Below are positions 27,000 through 35,512 of a DNA stretch of 64,000 bases, piece by piece; the stretch's first letter is position 1, and the number at the start of each line of letters is the position of its first letter. The notes under the pieces are model-generated. The model saw only the letters and a list, made by a program, of their open reading frames with translations. It searched no databases and was not told the DNA's origin. Position numbers and translations under genes: made by a program. The DNA lies in assembly GCF_900240975.1 (NCBI RefSeq), contig NZ_LT968776.1, positions 1,917,482-1,981,481 on the forward strand, given 5' to 3'. Origin of the DNA: Mycobacterium sp. 4858. Lineage in GTDB: Bacteria > Actinomycetota > Actinomycetes > Mycobacteriales > Mycobacteriaceae.

Positions 27000-28001
27000 G
27001 TGGGGCTGCTTGCGCAAAATACCGCCGACTCAGAACTCGTCCCCGCGGCGGGCGGGGATTTCTCGGCACACGCCGAGCCGTACCGTCGTGAGCTGCTGGC
27101 GCACTGTTACCGGATGACCGGGTCGTTGCACGACGCGGAGGATCTGGTTCAGGAGACGTTGCTGCGGGCGTGGAAGGCCTACGACCGCTTCGAGGGCAAG
27201 TCCTCGATGCGGACGTGGCTGCATCGCATCGCCACCAACACCTGCCTGACCGCGCTGGAGGGGCGGCAACGCCGGCCGCTGCCGACCGGCCTGGGCGCAC
27301 CCAGTTCCGACCCGACCGCCGAGCTCCACGAGCGCCGCGAGGTGCCCTGGCTGGAGCCGCTGCCGGACCTGGCCAACGACCCGGCCGACCCGTCGGTCAT
27401 TGTCGGGTCGCGTGAGTCGGTGCGGTTGGCTTTCGTCGCTGCGCTGCAACACCTTTCGCCCCGGCAGCGGGCGGTGCTGTTGCTGCGCGACGTGCTGCAG
27501 TGGAGGGCCGCCGAAGTCGCCGAGGCGATCGGCACCACCACGACCGCCGTCAACAGCCTGCTGCAGCGGGCCCGATCCCAGCTCGACGCGGTGGGCCCCA
27601 GCCAGGGCGACCGGTTGGACGCGCCGGATTCCCCGGAAACGCAGGATCTGTTGGCCCGCTACATCGCCGCCTTCGAGACTTACGACATCGACCGCCTGGT
27701 GGAATTGTTCACCGCCGAGGCGATCTGGGAGATGCCACCGTACGCCGGCTGGTACCGGGGCGCGCGGGACATCGTCACCCTCATTCATCAACAATGCCCC
27801 GCCGAGTCCCCCGGCGACATGCGGCTGTTGCCGCTGGTCGCCAACGGCCAGCCCGGCGCCGCCATGTACATGCGCGCCGGTGAAATCCACGTGCCCTTCC
27901 AATTGCACGTGCTCGACGTGCGGGGTGACCGGGTGTCGCACGTGGTGGCGTTCCTCGACGAGGCGTTGTTCGCGAAGTTCGGGCTGCCCGGTTCGCTGTG
28001 A
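27000..28001 (+). CDS. sigG: ECF sigma factor SigG with C-terminal SnoaL-like domain
   Basis: A 333-aa extracytoplasmic-function sigma factor. The region 2 sequence YRRELLAHCYRMTGSLHDAEDLVQETLLRAW is at about 28-58, and region 4 LSPRQRAVLLLRDVLQWRAAEVAEAIGTTTTAVNSLLQRAR at about 155-195. Residues about 215-330 form an NTF2/SnoaL-like domain (RYIAAFETYDIDRLVELFTAEAIWEMPPY), typical of sigma factors without a separate anti-sigma factor. GTG 27000 is the start. The 3' end overlaps the following hydrolase gene (GTGA), an arrangement not seen in M. tuberculosis, where Rv0181c follows. Confidence 0.92.
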   Translation: MGLLAQNTADSELVPAAGGDFSAHAEPYRRELLAHCYRMTGSLHDAEDLVQETLLRAWKAYDRFEGKSSMRTWLHRIATNTCLTALEGRQRRPLPTGLGAPSSDPTAELHERREVPWLEPLPDLANDPADPSVIVGSRESVRLAFVAALQHLSPRQRAVLLLRDVLQWRAAEVAEAIGTTTTAVNSLLQRARSQLDAVGPSQGDRLDAPDSPETQDLLARYIAAFETYDIDRLVELFTAEAIWEMPPYAGWYRGARDIVTLIHQQCPAESPGDMRLLPLVANGQPGAAMYMRAGEIHVPFQLHVLDVRGDRVSHVVAFLDEALFAKFGLPGSL

Positions 28002-29407
28002 CGGATGCGCCCGAGATCACACCCGCGCCCGGGCGGCCGCGCCTGTTGTTGGGCTCGTACGCCCTCGCCGAGGTGGGCTACACGGCGAGGGAGTTCTTCG
28101 TGTCCGGGACGGCCACCTCCTACGCGCCCACGGCGCCGCTCGCGCACGACGGGCAGTGGAGCGTGTCGCCCTCGGGCACGGCGGATTACACCACCCGAGT
28201 CGTGGTGCTGACGCCGACGGATCCGGCGCGGTTCAACGGCACGGCGCTGGTGGAGTGGCTCAACGTGAGCGGCGGCATCGACGCGCCCGCGGTGTGGATG
28301 ATGGGGCACCGGGAAATCGTGCGCGCAGGTTACGCGTACCTCGCGGTCTCGGCGCAGAAGGTGGGCGTTGACGGCGGCGCGAGCCTGCTCGGCGTGGACA
28401 TGTCGCTGAAAAGCCAGGACCCGGCCCGCTACGCGCCGCTGCACCACCCCGGCGACGCCTTCGCCTACGACATCTTCTCCCAGGTCGGCGGGCTCGTCCA
28501 AACCGCCTGGGACACCCGCGTTTTGGGTGAGCTGCGCGCCCAACGCGTGATCGCGCTGGGCGAGTCGCAGTCCGCCATGTTCCTGACCACCTACGTCAAC
28601 GCCGTCGACCCGTTGGCCCAGACGTACGACGGGTTTTTCGTTCACTCCCGCTTCGGCCCCGCGGCCCCGCTCGACGGGGCGTCCATCTTCGACGACGCCG
28701 GCGCACCGCAGGCCGTCGCATTTCGCCCGGACCTGCGGGTGCCGTTGCTGACGATCATCACCGAAACCGACCTGTTCGGTGGCGCCCGGGAGGGCTACTA
28801 CTTCGCGCGTCAGCCCGACAACCCATGGCTGCGGGTCTGGGAGATTCCCGGGGCCGCGCACGCCGACAACTACACCATCCAGGTGGCACCCATCGACAGC
28901 GGCTCGGCGCCGCTGGCGGACCTCGTCGCCGCGTACGCGCCCACGAACACGCTGATGGGCCAGCAACTTTCACATCACATCAACTTCGCCCCGCAACACC
29001 ACTACGTGGTGCAGGCGGCGCTCGCCGCGCTGAACACGTGGGTGCGCGGCGGCCCGCCCGCGCCCGGAGCGGCGCCCATGCAGGTGCGCGATGCCTATGG
29101 GCCGCAACCCGTTCCGGATGCCAACGGCCTGGCTCAGGGCGGCGTCAGAACTCCGTGGGTGGACGTGCCGGTGGCGCGAACCTCGGGTCGCGGCGGCGAC
29201 GAAGGCGTCATGGCCGCGCTGTTCGGCTCCGGGGAACTCTTCGACGTCGACACGTTGCGCCTGCTCTACCCGGGCGGCGTCGCCGAGTACCTGGAACGCT
29301 TCACCGCCGCGCTCGACGCGTCGATCCGATCAGGCTTCATCCTGGCCGCCGACCGGGCCGAGATCCTCGAGCTGGCCGCCGCGGCCTATCCCGGCGACCG
29401 GCCTTAG
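27998..29407 (+). CDS. Alpha/beta-hydrolase domain protein (PF20091-like)
   Basis: A 469-aa protein of the large alpha/beta hydrolase group with a broad N-terminal beta region (REFFVSGTATSYAP...FNGTALVEWLNVSGG). The nucleophile elbow is probably GESQSAM near residue 190, with His in PGAAHADNY near 287. It lacks an obvious signal peptide. It is translationally coupled to sigG (4-nt overlap) and convergent with the reductase gene (4-nt overlap). It has no M. tuberculosis equivalent at this locus. The substrate is unknown. An esterase, or an enzyme acting on steroid or terpenoid esters, is conceivable. Confidence 0.8.
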   Translation: MTDAPEITPAPGRPRLLLGSYALAEVGYTAREFFVSGTATSYAPTAPLAHDGQWSVSPSGTADYTTRVVVLTPTDPARFNGTALVEWLNVSGGIDAPAVWMMGHREIVRAGYAYLAVSAQKVGVDGGASLLGVDMSLKSQDPARYAPLHHPGDAFAYDIFSQVGGLVQTAWDTRVLGELRAQRVIALGESQSAMFLTTYVNAVDPLAQTYDGFFVHSRFGPAAPLDGASIFDDAGAPQAVAFRPDLRVPLLTIITETDLFGGAREGYYFARQPDNPWLRVWEIPGAAHADNYTIQVAPIDSGSAPLADLVAAYAPTNTLMGQQLSHHINFAPQHHYVVQAALAALNTWVRGGPPAPGAAPMQVRDAYGPQPVPDANGLAQGGVRTPWVDVPVARTSGRGGDEGVMAALFGSGELFDVDTLRLLYPGGVAEYLERFTAALDASIRSGFILAADRAEILELAAAAYPGDRP

Positions 29408-30546
29408 AACAGCCGGCTGTCCGGCGGCGGCCCCGCCACCGGGCGGACCAGTCCGGCCCCGGTGACCAGCGGCAGGTCCAGCGCCGAGAGCAGCCCGGGC
29501 GGGGCCGCGCAGACCGCCGGGATGGAGTTGACCATCCGGGATGCCCCCGCGATGCGCGCACCCAGGTCGTGGTCGTGGTCTTCGGCCATCTCGAATTCGC
29601 AGCGCATGGTCGGCGATCCCTCGATCTCCACCCGGTAGAGGCCGCGGCCGGAGGCCTGCCCGTAGCCGAGGTCCTTCGGCGGGATCGAAATGTGGGGCTG
29701 CGGCCAGTCCGGGGCGATGTCGTCGCGCATCCGGGTCACGTGGTCGAGGACGAAAGTCGGCTTGCCGCCCACGTATCCGGTCAGCGTGGAGCGCATGGCC
29801 GCGATGGTGCCGGCGGCGACGTGGCCGGTGGGCGCGTCGAAGGACTCCGCGGCGGGAATGCGTTCGTTGCTCTCCTCGATGTCGTCGATCGTGACACCCA
29901 AGCCGGCCGCGAGCTGATGTAGGACAGGGCCCCAGCCGAAGGTGAACATTCCGGGCTGGGCGGCGAACGCCTGGTATTCCGGCGGCTGGCCGAACCCGAG
30001 GATCTCGTACACGGCGGCCCGGTCCGGGTAGGTGGCGTAGTTGAACATCTCGGTCACTCGCACCCAGTCGATGGCCCGCGCAACGCCGGTGAGCACCAGC
30101 GGCAGAACGTCATTGGCGAAGCCCGAGTCGATGCCGGTGGTGAAGAACGACACCCCGCCGTCCAGCGCGGCCTGCCGCAGCGGATCGGTGAACACCGCGC
30201 CCGCCGGACCCAAGCCGTCCGGAAACACCAGCGGCACCACCGAACACGACACCACGTTCTTTCCGGCCCGCAAGATCGAGGCCATGTCCTCGACCGCCTC
30301 CAGCGGCCGCAGGTTGGCACCGGCGGCATACACCACCGCGTCGGCGTCGCCGGCGAGCAGCGCCGCCGGATCCTGGGTGGCCACCACCCCGACCGGCGTC
30401 GTTCCGCACAGCTCCCCGGCGTCGCGGCCCGCCTTGGTGGCGCTGTGCACGACGAGGTCAACCAGCTCCAACTCCGGGTGGTCGATCACGCCGCGTAAGG
30501 CGATCACGCCCATGGAACCCGGCCCCCACACTCCCACCTTGATCAC
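29404..30546 (-). CDS. NAD(P)-binding dihydrodipicolinate reductase-like oxidoreductase
   Basis: A 380-aa protein with a Rossmann N-terminus MIKVGVWGPGSMGVIALRGVIDHPELELV (GTG start at 30546) and an NAD(P)H-dependent amine dehydrogenase/DapB-like architecture. TGIDSGFANDVLPLVLTGVA lies at about 135-154. Such proteins are frequent in mycobacteria, often near hydrolases. The reaction is not assigned. It is divergent from an IclR regulator across a 60-nt gap with a perfect 12-bp palindrome, suggesting control by that regulator. Confidence 0.82.
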   Translation of the reverse strand: MIKVGVWGPGSMGVIALRGVIDHPELELVDLVVHSATKAGRDAGELCGTTPVGVVATQDPAALLAGDADAVVYAAGANLRPLEAVEDMASILRAGKNVVSCSVVPLVFPDGLGPAGAVFTDPLRQAALDGGVSFFTTGIDSGFANDVLPLVLTGVARAIDWVRVTEMFNYATYPDRAAVYEILGFGQPPEYQAFAAQPGMFTFGWGPVLHQLAAGLGVTIDDIEESNERIPAAESFDAPTGHVAAGTIAAMRSTLTGYVGGKPTFVLDHVTRMRDDIAPDWPQPHISIPPKDLGYGQASGRGLYRVEIEGSPTMRCEFEMAEDHDHDLGARIAGASRMVNSIPAVCAAPPGLLSALDLPLVTGAGLVRPVAGPPPDSRLF

Positions 30547-30558
30547 TTTGGACCATCT

Positions 30559-30570
30559 CCTAATATTAGG
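30559..30570. promoter_or_regulatory. Palindrome CCTAATATTAGG, candidate operator
   Basis: Perfect 12-bp palindrome in the 60-nt gap between the reductase gene (start 30546) and the IclR-family gene (start 30607). Its AT-rich core stands out in GC-rich DNA, and a nearby TTTGGAC element occurs on both sides (about 30547 and 30587). The position fits an IclR autoregulatory site that controls both genes. No binding evidence exists here. Confidence 0.6.
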
Positions 30571-30606
30571 ACGGTTATCCTTGTATTTTGGACGGATCGT
30601 AGGGAG

Positions 30607-31479
30607 GTGGACATCAGCACGTCAACCGCCAAATCACCGCCGACCGCCCGGGTAATGGATGTGCTTGCCGCTCTTGCGGATTCGCCAACCGGCCTGATGT
30701 CCGCCGAGGTGGCCAAGCGCTGCGCGATCAGCACCTCCACCTGCGCCCTCGTCCTGGCCGAATTGGAGGGCCGCGCCTGGGTGGCGCGCCGCGAAGATCG
30801 CCGCTACGTCCTGGGCAGTGGCCTGTTCGGTCTGGTGCATGGGCTGCGCCTGCAGTTCCCGCTGCTCGACCGCGGCCGCGAGGCGCTGCGGTTCCTGCAC
30901 GAGACGCTCGGCGCGGGCTGCTCGATGTCGAAGATCGGCCGGCGGCACCTGACCACCGTGGACGCGGTCGGTCACGGCACCGACGGCGGGCAGGCCGTGG
31001 GTCAGCGCTTCCCCATCGACCCGCCGTTCGGTCTGGTCGCGATGGCCTGGCGCGACGACGAATTCGTCCACGCGTGGCTGCAGCGGGTGACGCCACGGCT
31101 GACCCGGACGGAGATCGCCGAACACCAGCGGGTGCTCGCCGACATCCGGGACCGCGGGTACGGCGCCTGGCGGTTCGACGACACCCACCAGTCATTGCAC
31201 GACCGGCTGACCGACCTGCTCGCTTCGCTGGAGCCGACGGCCCAGGTCACCCGCCAGCTCACCACGCTGATGACCATGGTGACGCTGCAGTCGGTCACCG
31301 ATGTGCTCGAAACCGACTTGGCCGCAGCCGAATTCGTGGTGTTGCCGATCTTCGCCCACGATGGCCAGCCGGAGTACCAGGTCGAGATCCACCTGGGCCG
31401 CTCCCCCGGACTGACCCTGCCCGAACTCGACGCCGCACTGCGGCACGCGCAGGGGCTGCTCGCCGCGACAGTGGCCTGA
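30607..31479 (+). CDS. IclR-family transcriptional regulator
   Basis: A 290-aa regulator. The winged helix-turn-helix is at about residues 15-70 (ARVMDVLAALADSPTGLMSAEVAKRCAISTSTCALVLAELEGRAWV), followed by an IclR-type effector-binding domain. GTG 30607 is preceded by GTAGGGAG. It is divergent from the reductase gene. The usual role is to sense a small aromatic or organic acid and control an adjacent catabolic gene. The effector is unknown. Confidence 0.85.
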   Translation: MDISTSTAKSPPTARVMDVLAALADSPTGLMSAEVAKRCAISTSTCALVLAELEGRAWVARREDRRYVLGSGLFGLVHGLRLQFPLLDRGREALRFLHETLGAGCSMSKIGRRHLTTVDAVGHGTDGGQAVGQRFPIDPPFGLVAMAWRDDEFVHAWLQRVTPRLTRTEIAEHQRVLADIRDRGYGAWRFDDTHQSLHDRLTDLLASLEPTAQVTRQLTTLMTMVTLQSVTDVLETDLAAAEFVVLPIFAHDGQPEYQVEIHLGRSPGLTLPELDAALRHAQGLLAATVA

Positions 31480-31500
31480 CCACCCGATTACAGTGAGCAC

Positions 31501-32235
31501 ATGTCCGCCCACGCGCACGTTCGGCGTGCGGCCGAACGTGCCGTCACCACGACGCCGTGGCTGACCTCCCGGCACTCGTTCTCGTTCGGCGACCACTACG
31601 ATCCGGACAACACCCATCACGGGCTGCTGCTGGTCAACAACGACGACATCGTCGCGCCCGGAACCGGATTCGGCACGCATCCGCACCGGGACATGGAGAT
31701 CGTGACCTGGGTCCTGCAGGGCCAACTGGCGCATGAGGACTCCATCGGTAATCGCGGCGTGATCTATCCCGGCCTGGCCCAGCGCATGTCGGCGGGCAGC
31801 GGAATCCTGCATTCGGAGAAGAACGAGTCAACCACGGAGCCAGTGCATTTCGTGCAGATGTGGGTGGTACCCGACCAGGCCGGCATCACCCCGGCCTATG
31901 AACAGCACGAGATCGAGGCGGACGCGCTGGAGGGCGCACTCGTGACGATCGCCTCGGGCATCCCCGGCCGGCCCGGAGCCATCGCCCTGCACAACCGCAA
32001 CGCCGCGCTGCACGCCACGCGGTTGCCCGCCGGCGCCGCGGTGACCCTTCCGCAGGCGCCCTACCTGCACCTGTTCGTCGCGCGCGGCGCGGTCACGTGC
32101 GAAGGCGTCGGCGAGCTGCGGGAGGGTGACGCCGTCCGGTTCACCGACGCCGGCGGCCGGCTGGTCACCGCGACCGAACCGTCGGAGCTGCTGGTCTGGG
32201 AGATGCACGCTGAGCTGGGCGCCCCGAGCCCATAG
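31501..32235 (+). CDS. Pirin-family cupin protein (Rv0181c-type)
   Basis: A 244-aa bicupin. The metal-binding His/Glu set is visible in GFGTHPHRDMEIVTWVLQGQLAHEDSIGN (about residues 57-85) and SAGSGILHSEKNES near 100-113. Some bacterial pirins have quercetin dioxygenase activity and others affect transcription or metabolism. The mycobacterial role is unknown. It starts 21 nt after the IclR gene and is followed by the YhgE/Pip gene, as Rv0181c-Rv0180c are in M. tuberculosis. Confidence 0.9.
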   Translation: MSAHAHVRRAAERAVTTTPWLTSRHSFSFGDHYDPDNTHHGLLLVNNDDIVAPGTGFGTHPHRDMEIVTWVLQGQLAHEDSIGNRGVIYPGLAQRMSAGSGILHSEKNESTTEPVHFVQMWVVPDQAGITPAYEQHEIEADALEGALVTIASGIPGRPGAIALHNRNAALHATRLPAGAAVTLPQAPYLHLFVARGAVTCEGVGELREGDAVRFTDAGGRLVTATEPSELLVWEMHAELGAPSP

Positions 32236-32261
32236 AGTGGGCGTGACAGACAGGAGCCGGC

Positions 32262-33638
32262 ATGTCTCAATCGCGGCCGCAGCACGCGGCGCCCAACCCC
32301 GACCGGAGCATCAAGGCGGTCCGCACGGTGCGATTCTGGGCCGCGCCGCTGGTCATCACGCTGGCCCTGATGTCGGCGTTGTGCGCGCTCTACCTCGGCG
32401 GGATCTTGAACCCGATGACCAACCTGCGGCACTTCCCCATCGCCGTGGTGAACGAGGACGCCGGGCCGGCGGGGGCGGAGCTGACGGGTCGATTGGTCAA
32501 CGGCCTGGACAAGAACAAGTTCGACGTCCGCGTGCTCACCCGCGACGCCGCCAAGCATCAGCTGGAGACGGGACACGTATACGGTTCGGTGCTGATACCG
32601 CCGAGCTTCTCGTCGAAGCTGCGGGATCTGGGCGCCAGCGCGGTGCTTCCCGGTCCCGCGGAGCGGCCGGTGATCACGATTTCGACGAATCCGCGCGCGG
32701 GCACGCTGGGCGCCAGCATCGCCGGCCAGACCCTGAACATGGCGATGGGCGTGGCCAATGGCGAAGTGGGCGAACGACTTCTCGCGCAGGTCAAGGCGCA
32801 GACCGGCGGCGCCCCGCTCGCCGGGGCCGCCGAAGAGGGCCTGTCCACTCCGATCGAGATCGAATCGACCGTGTACAACCCGCTGCCCGACGGCACCGGT
32901 AACGGGCTGTCGGCCTTCTACTACGCCCTCCTGCTCCTGCTCGCGGGGTTCACCGGCAGCATCGTGGTCAGCACCCTGGTCGACGCCCTGCTCGGTTACG
33001 TACCAGCCGAATTCGGGCCGGTGTACCGCTTCGCCGAACAGGTCAGGATCTCGCGCTTCCAGACGCTGCTGCTCAAGTGGGCCATCATGGTGCTGCTCGG
33101 GCTGCTCACCTCGGCGGTGTATCTGGCGATCGCCCACGGGCTGGGCATGCCCATCGATCTCGGCTGGCAGCTCTGGGCGTACGGGATGTTCGCGATCGTC
33201 GCGGTGGGCATCACCTCCAGTTCGCTGCTCTCGGTGCTGGGCACCGGCGGCCTGCTGGTCAGCATGCTGATCTTCGTGATCCTCGGGCTGCCGTCGGCGG
33301 GCGCCACCGTGCCCCTGGAGGCCACGCCGCCCTTCTTCCGCTGGCTGGCCGAATTCGAGCCCATGCACCAGGTCTTCCTGGGCACCCGGTCGCTGCTGTA
33401 CTTCCACGGGCGCGCGGACACCGGGATATCGCAGGCGCTGGTCATGACCTCGATCGGCCTCGTCATCGGGCTGCTCCTGGGCGGCGTGATCACCCACCTC
33501 TACGACCGCAAGGGCTACCACCGGGTCGCGGGGGCGGCCGAGATGGCGATCGCGATGGAACACCAGGCGCGCCAGGGCAAGCACGAGCGGACCGACGCGA
33601 CCGAGCCTGAGCCCGAAAGCTCAAGCGAGAAAACGTAA
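32262..33638 (+). CDS. YhgE/Pip-type ABC-2-like membrane protein (Rv0180c-type)
   Basis: A 458-aa protein with one N-terminal membrane helix (about 25-47), a long extracytoplasmic domain containing PIAVVNEDAGPAGAELTGRLVNGL (about 58-81) and five further helices between about 220 and 430. This layout is typical of YhgE/Pip phage-receptor-like and ABC-2 permease relatives, including ESAT-6-system membrane proteins. The C-terminus is charged and cytosolic. No ATPase partner is adjacent. Confidence 0.85.
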   Translation: MSQSRPQHAAPNPDRSIKAVRTVRFWAAPLVITLALMSALCALYLGGILNPMTNLRHFPIAVVNEDAGPAGAELTGRLVNGLDKNKFDVRVLTRDAAKHQLETGHVYGSVLIPPSFSSKLRDLGASAVLPGPAERPVITISTNPRAGTLGASIAGQTLNMAMGVANGEVGERLLAQVKAQTGGAPLAGAAEEGLSTPIEIESTVYNPLPDGTGNGLSAFYYALLLLLAGFTGSIVVSTLVDALLGYVPAEFGPVYRFAEQVRISRFQTLLLKWAIMVLLGLLTSAVYLAIAHGLGMPIDLGWQLWAYGMFAIVAVGITSSSLLSVLGTGGLLVSMLIFVILGLPSAGATVPLEATPPFFRWLAEFEPMHQVFLGTRSLLYFHGRADTGISQALVMTSIGLVIGLLLGGVITHLYDRKGYHRVAGAAEMAIAMEHQARQGKHERTDATEPEPESSSEKT

Positions 33639-33744
33639 TTCGAACGCCGCCCGAGCGTCATCGGCCCGTTATCTAGATTGACAGTGTGACTGGTGTGACT
33701 GATGATGTTGATGTTGCATCCAGATCCGGGCCGAAAGGGCGATC

Positions 33745-34827
33745 GTGCTGACCCGACGCGCCAGTTTGCGCCGGCTGGTGGCCGGCTGCACCGCCATGGT
33801 CGCGTGCGTCGCCCTCGCGAACAGCACCGGACTGCCGGTGGCGCGCGCCGCCGACGGCCGCGACCTGCTGGCCAACGCCATCGACACCACCAAGGGTTCG
33901 TACCTGGTCTACAACTTCGGGCCCGGTCACCCCGCGCCGATGCTCAACGCCGGCGGCAGCTGGTATGAGATGAACAACGGCGGCCACCTGATGATCATCA
34001 AGAACGCTGCCGGGCGGCTGTCGCCCCACCTGCTGGTCGACACCCACCAAGGGGATCAGGCGCGCTGCGAGAGCAATCCCGGCGCCCGCACCGCCGAGGG
34101 GCTGTGGCAGGCGTCGGAGCTCTACGCGCCGCTGCAGGCGTGGCAGCGAATGGGCCAGCCCACGATCGCGATCAACGCCAACTTCTTCGACGTGCGCGGC
34201 CAGAAGGGCGGTTCGTGGCGGCAGACCGGCTGCAGCTCACCGCTGGGCGCCTTCGTGGACAACACCCACGGCCAGGGCCGCGCCAACCAGGCCGTCACCG
34301 GCACCGTCGCCTACCCCGGCAAGCAAGGCCTCTCGGGCGGCGGTGAGAGCTGGAGCGCGCTGACGACGATGATCCTGCCGTCCGGCGGGGCGCCGTACGT
34401 GGTGTGGCCGAGGACCAAGAACGACTACGACTCCGCCACGCCCGTGGTCGCCGACCTGCTGAACAAGAACGAGCGGTTCGTCGCGGTGTCCGGGATCGGG
34501 CTGCTGGCCCCCGGCCAGAATGGGCAGCTGCACGACGGGGGACCCAGCGCCGCGCGAACGGCCCTGGCGTATTCGAGGCAGAAAGACGAGATGTACATCT
34601 TCGAGGGCGGCAGCTACACACCGGACAACATGCAAGACCTGTTCCGCGGGCTTGGCAGCGACAACGCCGTCCTGCTCGACGGCGGCGGGTCGTCGGCGAT
34701 CGTGTTGCGCCGCGACACCGGCGGCATGTGGGCCGGCGCGGGCTCGCCGCGCGGGTCGTGCGACACCCGGCAGGTGCTCTGCGATTCGCACGAACGGGCG
34801 CTGCCCAGCTGGCTGGCCTTCAACTAG
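33745..34827 (+). CDS. Exported phosphodiester glycosidase-domain protein (Rv0179c/LprO-type)
   Basis: A 360-aa exported protein with a NAGPA-like phosphodiester glycosidase domain. It has INANFFDVRG (about 147-156), ARTALAYSR and the C-terminal LLDGGGSSAIVL (about 309-320), the signature region of the family. The GTG at 33745 gives MLTRRASLRRLVAGCTAMVACVALANSTGLPVARA-AD, best read as a Tat/Sec signal cut after ARA. The orthologue is called lipoprotein LprO. Here LVAGC ends at only residue 15, before the hydrophobic stretch, so lipidation is doubtful. It may process phosphodiester-linked sugars in the envelope. Confidence 0.82.
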   Translation: MLTRRASLRRLVAGCTAMVACVALANSTGLPVARAADGRDLLANAIDTTKGSYLVYNFGPGHPAPMLNAGGSWYEMNNGGHLMIIKNAAGRLSPHLLVDTHQGDQARCESNPGARTAEGLWQASELYAPLQAWQRMGQPTIAINANFFDVRGQKGGSWRQTGCSSPLGAFVDNTHGQGRANQAVTGTVAYPGKQGLSGGGESWSALTTMILPSGGAPYVVWPRTKNDYDSATPVVADLLNKNERFVAVSGIGLLAPGQNGQLHDGGPSAARTALAYSRQKDEMYIFEGGSYTPDNMQDLFRGLGSDNAVLLDGGGSSAIVLRRDTGGMWAGAGSPRGSCDTRQVLCDSHERALPSWLAFN

Positions 34828-35494
34828 CCGGCCCGAAGCGGAAGATCAACAGGCTGGCCGCCACCACGGCCGCCGTGACCGCGAAGACCGGCGCGACGAC
34901 GAATCGTGACATGGTCGCGCCCAGGAACGCGCCGGCGCACATCGTCGACACGACGCTGAGGCGCAACGCCTGACGGGCGCCGGTGCCGCCGGCCAGGCGG
35001 CTGTCCAGGCCGAGGCTGACGATCGTCGACGTCAGCACGGTGGTGGACAATTCCTGGATGCCGAACTGGCGCGCGCTGGAGTGCTGCAGGCCGAACGTGA
35101 CCGCGAGAATGCCGATCATGACCAGCTTGGTGTTGTCGTGATACCGCAGGATGCCGGTGCCGGCCAGCGTCGCCAACGCCAGCAAAAGGGCGATCTCCGT
35201 TGCCAATACGGTGGTGATCCACGCCCGCGCCCGGTCGGCGAAATGCCGCGACACCCGGCCGCTGAGGATCGTGGTGCAGACGAAGGTGGGCAGGGCTACC
35301 ACGACCGCAGTCAGGTCGATGCTCGTTCGAGGCGCCAGCCAAAAGCCCAGGAAGATAACGTTTCCCGTCATGTTGGCCACGAACACGTGTCCGAGCACCA
35401 GGATGCTGATCGCGTCCGCCAGGCCGGTGGCGAAGGTCAACAACAGCAGAGCCGCGACGGTCGAGCGCTCCGACACCGGCGAGGTAACGGCCAT
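34820..35494 (-). CDS. DUF1275 (YoaK-like) integral membrane protein
   Basis: A 224-aa protein with about six membrane helices and the family features TFATGLADAISILVLGHVFVANMTGNVIFLG (about 20-50) and FGLQHSSARQFGI (about 133-145). The start is ATG 35494. It lies 18 nt downstream of the last Mce-associated gene on the same strand, so it may be transcribed at the end of the mce1 operon. The function is unknown. It converges with the glycosidase gene (8-nt overlap). Confidence 0.85.
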   Translation of the reverse strand: MAVTSPVSERSTVAALLLLTFATGLADAISILVLGHVFVANMTGNVIFLGFWLAPRTSIDLTAVVVALPTFVCTTILSGRVSRHFADRARAWITTVLATEIALLLALATLAGTGILRYHDNTKLVMIGILAVTFGLQHSSARQFGIQELSTTVLTSTIVSLGLDSRLAGGTGARQALRLSVVSTMCAGAFLGATMSRFVVAPVFAVTAAVVAASLLIFRFGPAS

Positions 35495-35512
35495 GGGTCG
35501 TAGCAGACCGCG

